Of a stretch of DNA of 64,000 nt, positions 8,181 to 16,265 are shown piece by piece. Numbering within the stretch: the first letter of the stretch is position 1; each line of letters opens with the position of its first letter. The stretch lies in contig JAAZYR010000005.1 in the NCBI GenBank assembly GCA_014239555.1, positions 62,001 through 126,000 of the forward strand, written 5' to 3'. Origin of the DNA: Acidimicrobiales bacterium. GTDB lineage: Bacteria > Actinomycetota > Acidimicrobiia > Acidimicrobiales > Poriferisodalaceae. Under the pieces are notes generated by a model that searched no databases, was not told the origin of the DNA, and worked only from the letters and a program-made list of their open reading frames with translations. A program made the translations under genes and the position numbers.

Positions 8181-8486
8181 TTAATCCAACACTTCGTAGA
8201 GAATCGCGTTGCGTTGGCGAATGATCATTGGGCCGATCTTTGCCACGTATTCAAGCCAGGCAGGATCGGCAAACAGAGCCGTTCTTTTCTCCGAGCGTTG
8301 TTCGAGACTTTCATATCGCCACATGTGAATGATCTGGTTGAGATCTCCTACTTCGCTGACGTAATAACCCACCGGCTCTCCAAGATGGCTCTTTTGTATT
8401 GCGTAACCCTCTTCTCGGTACATGCTCGCGTACGCATTCGCCGTGCCGATTTTTAGGTCATAGGTGCGCATTTCCACAAAACTCAC
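8181..8486 (-). CDS. NIPSNAP family protein
   Basis: A ferredoxin-like-fold protein of about 101 residues. VEMRTYDLKIGTANAY opens the domain and LNQIIHMWRYESLEQRSEKR is the NIPSNAP core, followed by a Trp-containing segment and IRQRNAILYEVLD. The reading frame could start at the ATG at 8507, but a GGAGG site 4 bases before the GTG at 8486 makes that the better start. Function in bacteria is unknown; the fold is shared with antibiotic monooxygenases and dimeric alpha-beta barrels. It is downstream of the nitrilase gene on the same strand with a 56-base gap. Confidence 0.85.
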   Translation of the reverse strand: MSFVEMRTYDLKIGTANAYASMYREEGYAIQKSHLGEPVGYYVSEVGDLNQIIHMWRYESLEQRSEKRTALFADPAWLEYVAKIGPMIIRQRNAILYEVLD

Positions 8487-8542
8487 TTTGCCTCCAAAAA
8501 TTCCCATGAGCGAAATCGGTGATTCGCCTATCTACCCTTTTA

Positions 8543-9307
8543 CTAGGTTCGGCGATCTTGTAGCACCGGAAAATCTGATCGCGTTTTTTCCACTGTCGAC
8601 GCGTCGATATCTACAACAAGCAAAGCTTCTACCGATGCACCTGAGGCAAGCACTTCACCCCAAGGGTCAATCACGGCGCTATCGCCGACATAATCCAGGC
8701 CGTCGCCTTGACCAACTCGGTTGACACCTACAACATATGCCTGATTTTCAATCGCGCGAGCTTGAAGAAGCGTGCGCCAATGCGCCCGTCGCCGTTCAGG
8801 CCAATTAGCGGGGACCACATATAGGTCAGTGGTTTTGGCGGTCTGCCAGAACTCGTCGGCGAATCTGAGGTCGTAACAGATAAAGAAGGTGGTGCGGACG
8901 TCGTCGACGTCTACTTGTAGAAACTCGCGGCCCGATCCGTAGTTTTCCGGTTCAGAAGAAAAACTGAATGGATGAATCTTGCGATACCGATGCGCCTGCC
9001 CGTCTGGCGATACCAAGGTGAGGGTGTTGTAAGCAATGTCGTCTTCCCATCGCGTGGGTATCGATCCGACAACCCACACTCGATGAGCGGTTGCCGCTTC
9101 TGACAAGAAATGGAAGCTCGGGCCCTCTAACGGTTCGGCACAATCCACAGAATTCATTGTGAATCCCGTTGAGAACATTTCGCTGAGAACCAGGAGACGC
9201 CCACCGGCCGAAACCGCTCGTTCAATTTGAGGTGTGAGACGGGCAAAGTTCGCGGCTGAGTCTTCCCAAACGATGTCATGTTGAATAGCCGCTATTCGTA
9301 AGCTCAT
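8543..9307 (-). CDS. Carbon-nitrogen hydrolase, omega-amidase (YafV)-like
   Basis: A 254-residue nitrilase-superfamily amidase. The Glu-Lys-Cys triad is visible: Glu in LLVLSEMFSTGF (about residue 42), Lys in YRKIHPFSF (about 110) and Cys in TTFFICYDLRFADEF (about 144). The FSTGFT segment and the FxICYDLRFP-like Cys loop match omega-amidases such as E. coli YafV, which hydrolyse 2-oxoglutaramate and 2-oxosuccinamate. The aminotransferase gene directly upstream overlaps it by 4 bases. A glutamine transaminase feeding an omega-amidase is the known glutaminase II pathway, so this context supports the assignment. Confidence 0.85.
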   Translation of the reverse strand: MSLRIAAIQHDIVWEDSAANFARLTPQIERAVSAGGRLLVLSEMFSTGFTMNSVDCAEPLEGPSFHFLSEAATAHRVWVVGSIPTRWEDDIAYNTLTLVSPDGQAHRYRKIHPFSFSSEPENYGSGREFLQVDVDDVRTTFFICYDLRFADEFWQTAKTTDLYVVPANWPERRRAHWRTLLQARAIENQAYVVGVNRVGQGDGLDYVGDSAVIDPWGEVLASGASVEALLVVDIDASTVEKTRSDFPVLQDRRT

Positions 9308-10512
9308 GACAAACGCTGCAAGCGATTGACCGCTTCGTCCAGCACGTCAAGGCTCTTGCAGAAGGTAAACCTAATCAAGTGCGCCCCTTCTTCCTGGTTG
9401 TCGTAAAACACGACATTGGGGACGGCTACCACACCGACCTTTTCCGGGAGTTGCCAGCAAAGTTCCAGACCATCTTCGTAGCCAACCGATCTCGCATCGG
9501 CGGTAACGAAATACGTTCCTTGAGGTTCGAATATTTCAAACCCGGCTGACCGCAGCCCAGCCGAAAGGTAGTCGCGTTTCGCTCGCATATCGGAAAGCAA
9601 AGTCTCGTAATAGTCATCACCGAGCGCCAACCCCGTTGCAATCGCGTATTGGAAAGGTCCGCCGCTTACATAAGTAAGAAACTGTTTGGCAATACGGACC
9701 GCGCTCGTTAGTTCAGGGGTCGAGCAGACCCACCCGATTTTCCAACCAGTGAAGGAAAAGGTTTTCCCACCCGACGAGATCGTGATTGTTCTTTCCCGCA
9801 TACCTGGAAGTGAAGCAATAGGGATATGTTCACCTTCAAAAACAAGATGTTCATAAACTTCGTCCGTCACCACGAGCAGATCACGCTCGATTGCGACGTT
9901 GGCGATGAACTCAAGTTCCTCTCGAGAGAACACTTTCCCCGTGGGATTATGCGGTGTGTTCAACAAAATCAGTCGAGTCTTCGGGGAAAGCGCCGCTAAG
10001 AACTCTGACTCTTCGAAGGCGTAATGGGGAGGTCGAAGTGTGACAACTTTCTTAGTAGCTCCCGCCATAGCGATATTCGCGCCATATATGTCGTACCAAG
10101 GTTCAAATGTGACAACTTCGTCACCTGTTTCACAGAGGGCGATCACTGACGCGGCGAGCGCCTCGGATGCTCCTGCTGTAACAAGAATTTCGGTGTCGGG
10201 ATCAAATTCCAACCCATAAAAGCGCTGCTGGTGATCCCTTACGGCGTTCCGTAACTCGGGCACTCCGATACCGGGCGGATACTGATTGCCTAATCCGTTG
10301 CGGATGGCCTCAGTTGCGGCCTCCACTACTTCAATCGGTCCGTCTTTATCTGGAAAGCCCTGTCCTAAGTTAACTGCGTTGGTTTTTAGAGCCAGGGCAG
10401 ACATCTCGGCGAAAATGGTGGCGCCGAATCCTTGTAATCGTGCGTTTAGAAATGGTTGACGAGAGCTCACGACTGACACGTTAGGACGGTCGCGCCAGTT
10501 GTCGGTCACCAT
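9304..10512 (-). CDS. Class I aminotransferase, methionine/glutamine transaminase (YbdL)-like
   Basis: A 402-residue PLP enzyme of fold type I. It shows VNLGQGFPDKDGP near residue 45, LVTAGASEALAAS, LLNTPHNPTGKVFSREE, VVTDEVYEHLVFEG, and the PLP lysine in ISSGGKTFSFTGWKIGW. This set is typical of the kynurenine aminotransferase/YbdL/methionine aminotransferase group, which often use glutamine as amino donor. I chose the ATG at 10512: the longer frame to 10725 adds a low-complexity Ser/Thr leader and would overlap the divergent nitroreductase. Its 3' end overlaps the omega-amidase gene by 4 bases, so the two are one operon and probably recycle 2-oxo acids such as the keto acid of methionine (inference). 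Confidence 0.9.
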   Translation of the reverse strand: MVTDNWRDRPNVSVVSSRQPFLNARLQGFGATIFAEMSALALKTNAVNLGQGFPDKDGPIEVVEAATEAIRNGLGNQYPPGIGVPELRNAVRDHQQRFYGLEFDPDTEILVTAGASEALAASVIALCETGDEVVTFEPWYDIYGANIAMAGATKKVVTLRPPHYAFEESEFLAALSPKTRLILLNTPHNPTGKVFSREELEFIANVAIERDLLVVTDEVYEHLVFEGEHIPIASLPGMRERTITISSGGKTFSFTGWKIGWVCSTPELTSAVRIAKQFLTYVSGGPFQYAIATGLALGDDYYETLLSDMRAKRDYLSAGLRSAGFEIFEPQGTYFVTADARSVGYEDGLELCWQLPEKVGVVAVPNVVFYDNQEEGAHLIRFTFCKSLDVLDEAVNRLQRLS

Positions 10513-10561
10513 CGTTCCACTTGTTCGGGCGAAGAGGTCGCCCGTGCGCTTGAATATCGGT

Positions 10562-11767
10562 ATGAATTCACCGCGATCAACTGAACACGTTCCAGCAAGA
10601 TACGACGTAGAAACCGTGGATTTGGCTTCTGTCGACGGTGTGCTATCTACGACGAGGTCCGTACGACTACGACTGGATTTGGATCGACCCGTCCCCAATG
10701 ACCTGCTGCTGGATTGCATCGACATTGCCGAGCAAGGCCCCGGGGGCGGGAATCAATCAAGTCGGCGGTGGCTGATCATTAGGGACAAGGCACAAAAGAA
10801 AGCACTTTCTGATCTTTATTGGGAGGGAGCCGGCAAGTGGATGGTGTCCGCCAGAGACAAGCTGGCCGGAACTGAGCACCGGAATACAAGAGTGATGCGT
10901 TCCGCCGCCCATCTCGCGGAACATCTCACCGATGTTCCCGCACTAGTCATTCCATGCATCTGGGGTGTTCACGACGACAGCAAAAAACCGGGGCTTTTCG
11001 ACTCAGTAGTTCAGTCAGCATGGAGCTTTTGTCTTGCGGCGCGGGCGCGCGGTCTAGCAACAGCATGGACAAGCGCGATTTTAAATCAGGATGCCGAGAT
11101 TCGGGAGATCCTTGAGATTCCTGAAGGAGTCACGCCTATCGCCCTTCTCCCGGTTGCGTACAGCACCGGTGGCGATTTCGCGTCGGTCCCACGACGCTCT
11201 GCTGAAGAGGTCTCCTACTTCGACAAGTGGGGACGAACCTATGAAGATCGTGATGACCAATCCCCGCGAAGTATCGCTGAACGCCCCGGGGCGACCGTCG
11301 AAATTGATATTGACGCGCCGCCGGCCAAGGTGTGGTCTTTGATATCGGACATCAGTGTCAGCGCACAGTTCTCAGAAGAGTTCCAAGGCGCAGAATGGGT
11401 TGAGGGGCATCACGGACCAGCAGTTGGAGCACAATTCGTTGGCACCAATCAGCATCCGGCCATCGGTGAATGGCAAACCACTTCGACGATTACGGCGTTC
11501 GTCGAAAACGAACAATTTGGGTGGGCAGTCGGAGACGACGAGGAGACCGCAGCAGCACGCTGGCGATGGGAAATCGATGAGTTGCACGGCCATCGTTGTC
11601 GACTACGCCACACAGTGCGGCTTGGGCCCGGTCCATCAGGCCTGACCCCCGCTATCGAGGCTATGCCTGACAAAGAGGCACTCATCGTCGATCGCCGGCA
11701 GCAAGAGCACCTCGCGAACATGCGGCGTTGCGTCGAAGGCGTGAAGGCTCTCGCTGAGAAACCGTGA
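10562..11767 (+). CDS. Nitroreductase-SRPBCC fusion protein
   Basis: A 401-residue protein with two domains. Residues about 20-240 are a flavin-dependent nitroreductase: TTRSVRLRLDLDRPVPNDLL, the FMN-binding GPGGGNQSSRRWLIIRD, and a C-terminal IALLPVAYSTG. Residues about 255-395 are an SRPBCC (START/polyketide-cyclase type) ligand-binding domain beginning ATVEIDIDAPPAKVWSLISD and closing LANMRRCVEGVKALAEKP. No stop or frameshift separates them. Either domain alone is common; the fusion is unusual. The ATG at 10562 is chosen; the GTG at 10616 is an alternative closer to the usual nitroreductase start. The gene overlaps the next by 4 bases. Substrate unknown. Confidence 0.88.
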   Translation: MNSPRSTEHVPARYDVETVDLASVDGVLSTTRSVRLRLDLDRPVPNDLLLDCIDIAEQGPGGGNQSSRRWLIIRDKAQKKALSDLYWEGAGKWMVSARDKLAGTEHRNTRVMRSAAHLAEHLTDVPALVIPCIWGVHDDSKKPGLFDSVVQSAWSFCLAARARGLATAWTSAILNQDAEIREILEIPEGVTPIALLPVAYSTGGDFASVPRRSAEEVSYFDKWGRTYEDRDDQSPRSIAERPGATVEIDIDAPPAKVWSLISDISVSAQFSEEFQGAEWVEGHHGPAVGAQFVGTNQHPAIGEWQTTSTITAFVENEQFGWAVGDDEETAAARWRWEIDELHGHRCRLRHTVRLGPGPSGLTPAIEAMPDKEALIVDRRQQEHLANMRRCVEGVKALAEKP

Positions 11768-12669
11768 CGGGGCGTTGGGCACCAAGCCCGACAGGTCATT
11801 TTCATCTCGGAAACCTACGCACAGCCCTTTTAGCGTGGTTATTTACGCGGTCAGCATCGGAGAACTTGATTTGGCGGTTCGAAGATCTTGACCAAGCAGT
11901 GAGACCAGAGTTCTATCGAAGTCAGATTCGCGACTTTCAACGAATCGGTTTGGATTGGGATGGTGAGCCGGTGCGCCAAAGCACCAGAGTTGGAATATAT
12001 CGAGACGCCATAGGCCAGCTAACTAGTCAGGGTCTTACCTATCGCTGCTGGTGTAGTCGGCGCGAGATTCGCGAAGCAATCTCAGCGCCTCACGCACACT
12101 TACCTGAAGGCGCTTATCCGGGCACCTGTCGAGATCTTACGCGTCAACAAATCAGTCGACACGAAGCAAGCGGCCGAGAACCGGCGCTGCGGTTGAGCAC
12201 ACAAGGTGAAGTAGTCAAGATCCAAGACCGCCAATTAGGAAATTTCGAAGGCGCAGTCGACGATTTTGTTTTGTGTAGAGGCGATGGCGTGCCGTCGTAC
12301 AACCTTGGAGTAGTGGTTGACGATGCGGATCTGGGAATTACGGAAGTCGTCAGAGGAGCCGACCTACTTCCGTCGACGCCGCGACAAGTTCACTTATTCG
12401 GTCTATTGGGGCTAAATCCTCCGAGTTACGCTCATGTCCCGTTGGTGGTAGCTCCCTCTGGGGAGCGACTCGCGAAACGACACGGCGCGGTCACGATTGA
12501 AGATCGGCTGGCTCTTGGGGAATCGGAACTTGATGTTCTGAATATTCTTCTCTCAAGCCTCCATATTGAAAAAGTGGCGTCCTTTCGGGAACTAAGCGAG
12601 AGAGTGAAGAACTTCGATTCGACGTCGCTGCCCCTTACTCCGTGGACATTTACAGACCGAGTTCCATAG
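11764..12669 (+). CDS. gluQ: Glutamyl-Q tRNA(Asp) synthetase-like protein
   Basis: A 301-residue truncated class I glutamyl-tRNA synthetase paralogue. GRWAPSPTGHFHLGNLRTAL is the HIGH region, YRCWCSRREI with the later Cys in GAYPGTCRDL forms the zinc site, and SGERLAKRHGA replaces KMSKS. It lacks an anticodon-binding domain, as GluQ-RS (YadB) proteins do; they attach glutamate to queuosine in tRNA(Asp). The GTG start at 11764 overlaps the fusion gene by 4 bases. A QueF gene for queuosine precursor synthesis lies at 41570, which supports a functional queuosine system in this genome. Confidence 0.9.
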   Translation: MTGRWAPSPTGHFHLGNLRTALLAWLFTRSASENLIWRFEDLDQAVRPEFYRSQIRDFQRIGLDWDGEPVRQSTRVGIYRDAIGQLTSQGLTYRCWCSRREIREAISAPHAHLPEGAYPGTCRDLTRQQISRHEASGREPALRLSTQGEVVKIQDRQLGNFEGAVDDFVLCRGDGVPSYNLGVVVDDADLGITEVVRGADLLPSTPRQVHLFGLLGLNPPSYAHVPLVVAPSGERLAKRHGAVTIEDRLALGESELDVLNILLSSLHIEKVASFRELSERVKNFDSTSLPLTPWTFTDRVP

Positions 12670-12672
12670 GAC

Positions 12673-13755
12673 TCATCGCCACGGTTCAACAATAATTTTG
12701 GCGTGAGTTTCGGGATCAGCTAAGTCCTCGAAGGCTTGAGCGACACCATTCAGATCGACTCGGCCGGTAATCAGTTGCTCCACAACAAGTTCGCCTTCGC
12801 TGATTCCTCGAAGCGTGTCGGCAAACTCCTCCGGTGTGTAACCCAAGACAAACTGGATGTTGAGTTCTTTGCCTACGCCGGTAAGCGGCCGAAAATTATC
12901 ACTTTCCATGCATACGCCAACCACCACAATTCGGGTGTCACGCATGGCTCCGTGCATGATCTGGTCGATCACGCCAGGGATGCCTACGCATTCAAAAACC
13001 AGTCCAGGTTTCTTGTTAACGCGCCCTAGGCGCAACGTCGGGTCGTTTCGGTCAACTCCGTGCGGCCACGCGGCTTCTTGCCAACTGTCATAAGGAGAGA
13101 TCGTTGCCGGATCGAGGACTTCGTCTGCGCCCATCGCCTCAGCTAATTGACGACGTCTGGGGGAAAAGTCGGAGGCGAAGACTGGTCCTAAACCTTTTTG
13201 TTTCAGGGCCGCTATTACTGCTAATCCAACGGGTCCACACCCAATTACGAGGCACACATCAGCGGCGGTAGCACCAGATTTCTCTACGGCGTGACGACCA
13301 ACTGCCATTGGTTCGGTTAACGCAGCTAATTCGGGTGCTAACCCATTGCTGACTGGTAGCAACAGTTGCGACGAGAGAAGCATTTGTTCTGCGTAACCGC
13401 CTGGATATTCGTTGGAATAGCCAAGGGTGTGAATTCCGTCAGGCCGAAGAAGAACCGGGAAAGAGCAAACGATGTCACCTATGTGAAGATGCTCAGGAGC
13501 TCCTTGCCCTAAATCGAGGATTTCCGCACAAAATTCGTGACCCATTGTGACATCCCGGTCGGCATCATAAATCAACGGACCTCCTGTCTCCTTTTGGCTT
13601 CGAACCATCTCATGGCCGTGTTTCAAGGCGTGTAAGTCGCTGCCACATATTCCACACGCCAGCGTTTTTACGAGAACATCCCCTACGCCGGGCGTTAAGT
13701 CGTCTGTGGCTTCCACCACAATGCTTCCTTGTCGAGTTACAGCTGCTCGCATCAC
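12673..13755 (-). CDS. Zinc-type MDR alcohol dehydrogenase
   Basis: A 360-residue medium-chain dehydrogenase. The catalytic zinc ligands are in LACGICGSDLHALKHG and TMGHEFCAEILD, and the nucleotide site is VCLVIGCGPVGLAVIAALK with an acidic residue in ASDFSPRR favouring NAD. The four-cysteine structural zinc loop is absent: the region reads LLRPDGIHTLGYSNEYPGG. The gene ends 4 bases from the converging GluQ gene and follows the carboxyltransferase on the same strand. Oxidation of a hydroxyacyl or alcohol intermediate is likely; substrate unknown. Confidence 0.88.
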   Translation of the reverse strand: MMRAAVTRQGSIVVEATDDLTPGVGDVLVKTLACGICGSDLHALKHGHEMVRSQKETGGPLIYDADRDVTMGHEFCAEILDLGQGAPEHLHIGDIVCSFPVLLRPDGIHTLGYSNEYPGGYAEQMLLSSQLLLPVSNGLAPELAALTEPMAVGRHAVEKSGATAADVCLVIGCGPVGLAVIAALKQKGLGPVFASDFSPRRRQLAEAMGADEVLDPATISPYDSWQEAAWPHGVDRNDPTLRLGRVNKKPGLVFECVGIPGVIDQIMHGAMRDTRIVVVGVCMESDNFRPLTGVGKELNIQFVLGYTPEEFADTLRGISEGELVVEQLITGRVDLNGVAQAFEDLADPETHAKIIVEPWR

Positions 13756-13788
13756 TGTTCTTTCAGTTAGAGGCTCGGTGGTTGCCAG

Positions 13789-15342
13789 TTAGCAGGTAGG
13801 CCAATAGGACAGAGGTCTTGCTTCGGGAGGCGGGACTTCACGGTTGGCCAACATCTCCAGGTCGTGTGCGAGGACGCTACGGGTGTCCCCTGGATCAATC
13901 ATTTCGTCGATCCGCATGGTGGCTGCGGCGTCATATGGGGTGGTTGATTCCGCTACTTCGCGCACAAGCGTCTCCCGCTCGGCTTCCCGAGTTTCGACAT
14001 CTTCTATTCGACCAAGTTTGGATCCGAACGCAACGTTGACCCCAACCTCGGGGTCCATAAAGCCGATCTCTGCGCCAGGCCAGCTGTAGACACCTAGAGC
14101 GGGCATCTGTGATCCGTTCATCGCCTGCCACGCCAACCCGAATGCTTTTCGTATGCAGACGGTCAACGTCGGTGTTGAAGCATTCTGTAGGGCGTGCATC
14201 ATTCGCATCCCCCAATGGAGCATAAGTTCGTGTTCGACACGCTCGCCCACCATGAACCCCGGTACGTCAGCTAAGAAAATCATCGGGATGTTGTACGAAT
14301 CACACACGGTCGCCAAGCGAATGATTTTGTGACAGGCCTGAGGGTCCAAGGTTCCTGCGCCAAACATGGGGTTGTTTGCGATGATTCCCACAGAAAACCC
14401 GTTAAGGCGCGCAAGACCGCACACCACATTGCGCGCATATAAGGGTTGGATCTCCAGTAAGGATTCCGGATCGACAATTCGTTGAACGACCCGCCTCATG
14501 TCATAACCCCTCGTCCGTTTGGCCGGAACAAGATCACCGAGTTCATGGTCGCGTTCCAAAGAACCAGAGGGCTCATGACGCGGCGCCACCTGCCAAGCGT
14601 TACTTGGAAGGTAGGAAAGCCATTTCTGGATGGCGTTATAGCCTTCTTCATCCGTTTCGACGCCGAGATCTATTTGCCCAGTTTTTCGGGCGTGCACATC
14701 TACCCCGCCCACATCTTCGAAGGAGATGACTTCGCCTGTGGCTATTTCGAAAACTTTGGGCGACGTGACAGCTAGGCACGAACCGCGCACCATCACGACA
14801 TAGTCCGACAAGGCAGACAGGAACGATGACCCGCCAAACGATTGACCAGTAACCATCGTCGCCATCGGTACTCGATGTTGACGTTTGGCCAGTTCGAATA
14901 GGCCGCCGGGTTCGCTAATCCCTTCCGCCCCCATGGTGTCTGGTATTCGAGCGCCCCCTGTTTCTCCGAAGTGAACGATGGGTGTTCCCATAGCCATCGC
15001 TCGTTCATACAGACGGTGTTCTTTTCGCGTTCCCACGATCGAACTCGAGCCTCGATAAACAGTGATGTCATCACCGAACACAGCCACGGGCCGACCGTCT
15101 ACGGTTCCATGCCCACCAATCTTTCCATCACCAGGAGTTTTTTCACGCTGGTCAGGTCGTATCGATGTGCTGAACGTCCCGATTTCTCGAAAACTTCCAG
15201 AATCAAGGAACCCATCAATATGTTCTCTAATCGTACGGTTACCTTCATCTGCCATTTTCGACAATTTGTCGGAACCGCCCATTTCCTTGCGGATTTTGTC
15301 CGCCCGAGCGTGAAGTTCAGCTGTGCGGTCGGGATCGGTCAT
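13789..15342 (-). CDS. Acyl-CoA carboxylase carboxyltransferase (beta) subunit
   Basis: A 517-residue carboxyltransferase of the propionyl/methylmalonyl-CoA carboxylase beta type. The N-terminal half has VAVFGDDITVYRGSSS, HFGETGGARIPDTMG and GQSFGGSSFLSALSD (acyl-CoA oxyanion hole); the C-terminal half has VGIIANNPMFGAGTLD, IPMIFLADVPGFMVG and YSWPGAEIGFMDPEVG. No biotin carboxylase is adjacent, unlike the 28119-31740 pair, so the biotin subunit must come from elsewhere or the enzyme acts as a decarboxylase. It overlaps the upstream F420-type gene by 4 bases. Confidence 0.9.
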   Translation of the reverse strand: MTDPDRTAELHARADKIRKEMGGSDKLSKMADEGNRTIREHIDGFLDSGSFREIGTFSTSIRPDQREKTPGDGKIGGHGTVDGRPVAVFGDDITVYRGSSSIVGTRKEHRLYERAMAMGTPIVHFGETGGARIPDTMGAEGISEPGGLFELAKRQHRVPMATMVTGQSFGGSSFLSALSDYVVMVRGSCLAVTSPKVFEIATGEVISFEDVGGVDVHARKTGQIDLGVETDEEGYNAIQKWLSYLPSNAWQVAPRHEPSGSLERDHELGDLVPAKRTRGYDMRRVVQRIVDPESLLEIQPLYARNVVCGLARLNGFSVGIIANNPMFGAGTLDPQACHKIIRLATVCDSYNIPMIFLADVPGFMVGERVEHELMLHWGMRMMHALQNASTPTLTVCIRKAFGLAWQAMNGSQMPALGVYSWPGAEIGFMDPEVGVNVAFGSKLGRIEDVETREAERETLVREVAESTTPYDAAATMRIDEMIDPGDTRSVLAHDLEMLANREVPPPEARPLSYWPTC

Positions 15343-16199
15343 AACGATGCCTCCGAGTCATAATCAACAATGAGTTGGGCATATCGATCCTCGAGCTGTT
15401 CAGGAGGTCGCGCAGGAACCATGACCTGGGTAACACCCGCTTCAATGAGTTGTTCTAAATGTTCGCGATCCCCGGTTGAGGAGGTCCACAATTCGATAGT
15501 CGAAGGGTCTCGACCTGCCCCCTCGGCGTATTGCTTTGCCGCCGAGTGAAGCGAGGTGAGGGTCTCAACTGGTCGTTCCGCCGGGAAGAACACGTCTCCC
15601 AGCTCTCCTGCCCTTCGCGCTGCGCGATCTGAATGCCCTCCGACAAGTATGGGTATAGAACTTTGGGTTGGTTTGGGTTGGCAATACACAGGAGCAAAAT
15701 CAACAAAGTCTCCGTGGTATTCAGCTTTCGTTTCTGACCAAAGGACGCGAAGAGCACGAAGGTATTCATCTGTTCTGGCTCCACGAGCTTCGAATGGAAC
15801 ACCCAACGCTTCGAATTCTTCTCGCAGCCATCCCACGCCGATCCCGAGATCTAATCGGCCATTACTCAGGCGATCAAGACTGGCAATTTCTTTAGCCGCA
15901 ATAAGAGGGTTGCGTTGAGGAAGGATGAGAATCCCTGTTGCTAGGCGAATCTTGGTAGTGACCGCGGCAGCAAAAGCCAGCCAGATCAAAGGGTCAGAAT
16001 GATCGAGTTGACTCGCTCCTTTGAATAGGCGACCTCCATCGTCATAGGGATAAGTGGATGTGTATTCCACCGGCACCACTGAATGTTCCACGGCCCATAT
16101 TGAATGGAAGCCGACCTCTTCAGCGGCACGAGCCAGTTCCCCCGCAGCAGCTCCCTCAACATTTGCCATCAAATTTGCGGACATTAAGCCGAACTTCAT
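15339..16199 (-). CDS. LLM-class F420-dependent oxidoreductase
   Basis: A 286-residue luciferase-like TIM-barrel oxidoreductase. KFGLMSANLMANVEG opens the barrel; VGFHSIWAVEHSVVPVEYTS, LATGILILPQRNPLIAAKEIASLD, GRLDLGIGVGWLREEFEALGV and IPILVGGHSDRAARRAGELGD follow in the family order. The TIGR03619-like subgroup uses coenzyme F420 rather than FMN. The ATG at 16199 is preferred to the GTG at 16208. It overlaps the carboxyltransferase by 4 bases, so the products are probably made together, perhaps for breakdown of a specific acyl-CoA. Confidence 0.9.
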   Translation of the reverse strand: MKFGLMSANLMANVEGAAAGELARAAEEVGFHSIWAVEHSVVPVEYTSTYPYDDGGRLFKGASQLDHSDPLIWLAFAAAVTTKIRLATGILILPQRNPLIAAKEIASLDRLSNGRLDLGIGVGWLREEFEALGVPFEARGARTDEYLRALRVLWSETKAEYHGDFVDFAPVYCQPKPTQSSIPILVGGHSDRAARRAGELGDVFFPAERPVETLTSLHSAAKQYAEGAGRDPSTIELWTSSTGDREHLEQLIEAGVTQVMVPARPPEQLEDRYAQLIVDYDSEASL

Positions 16200-16265
16200 G
16201 CGGTGCACTCCCCTTCTGCTACACGTTTCAGAAAATTAGGTTCGTAATTATGGCGTCTTTGTTTC

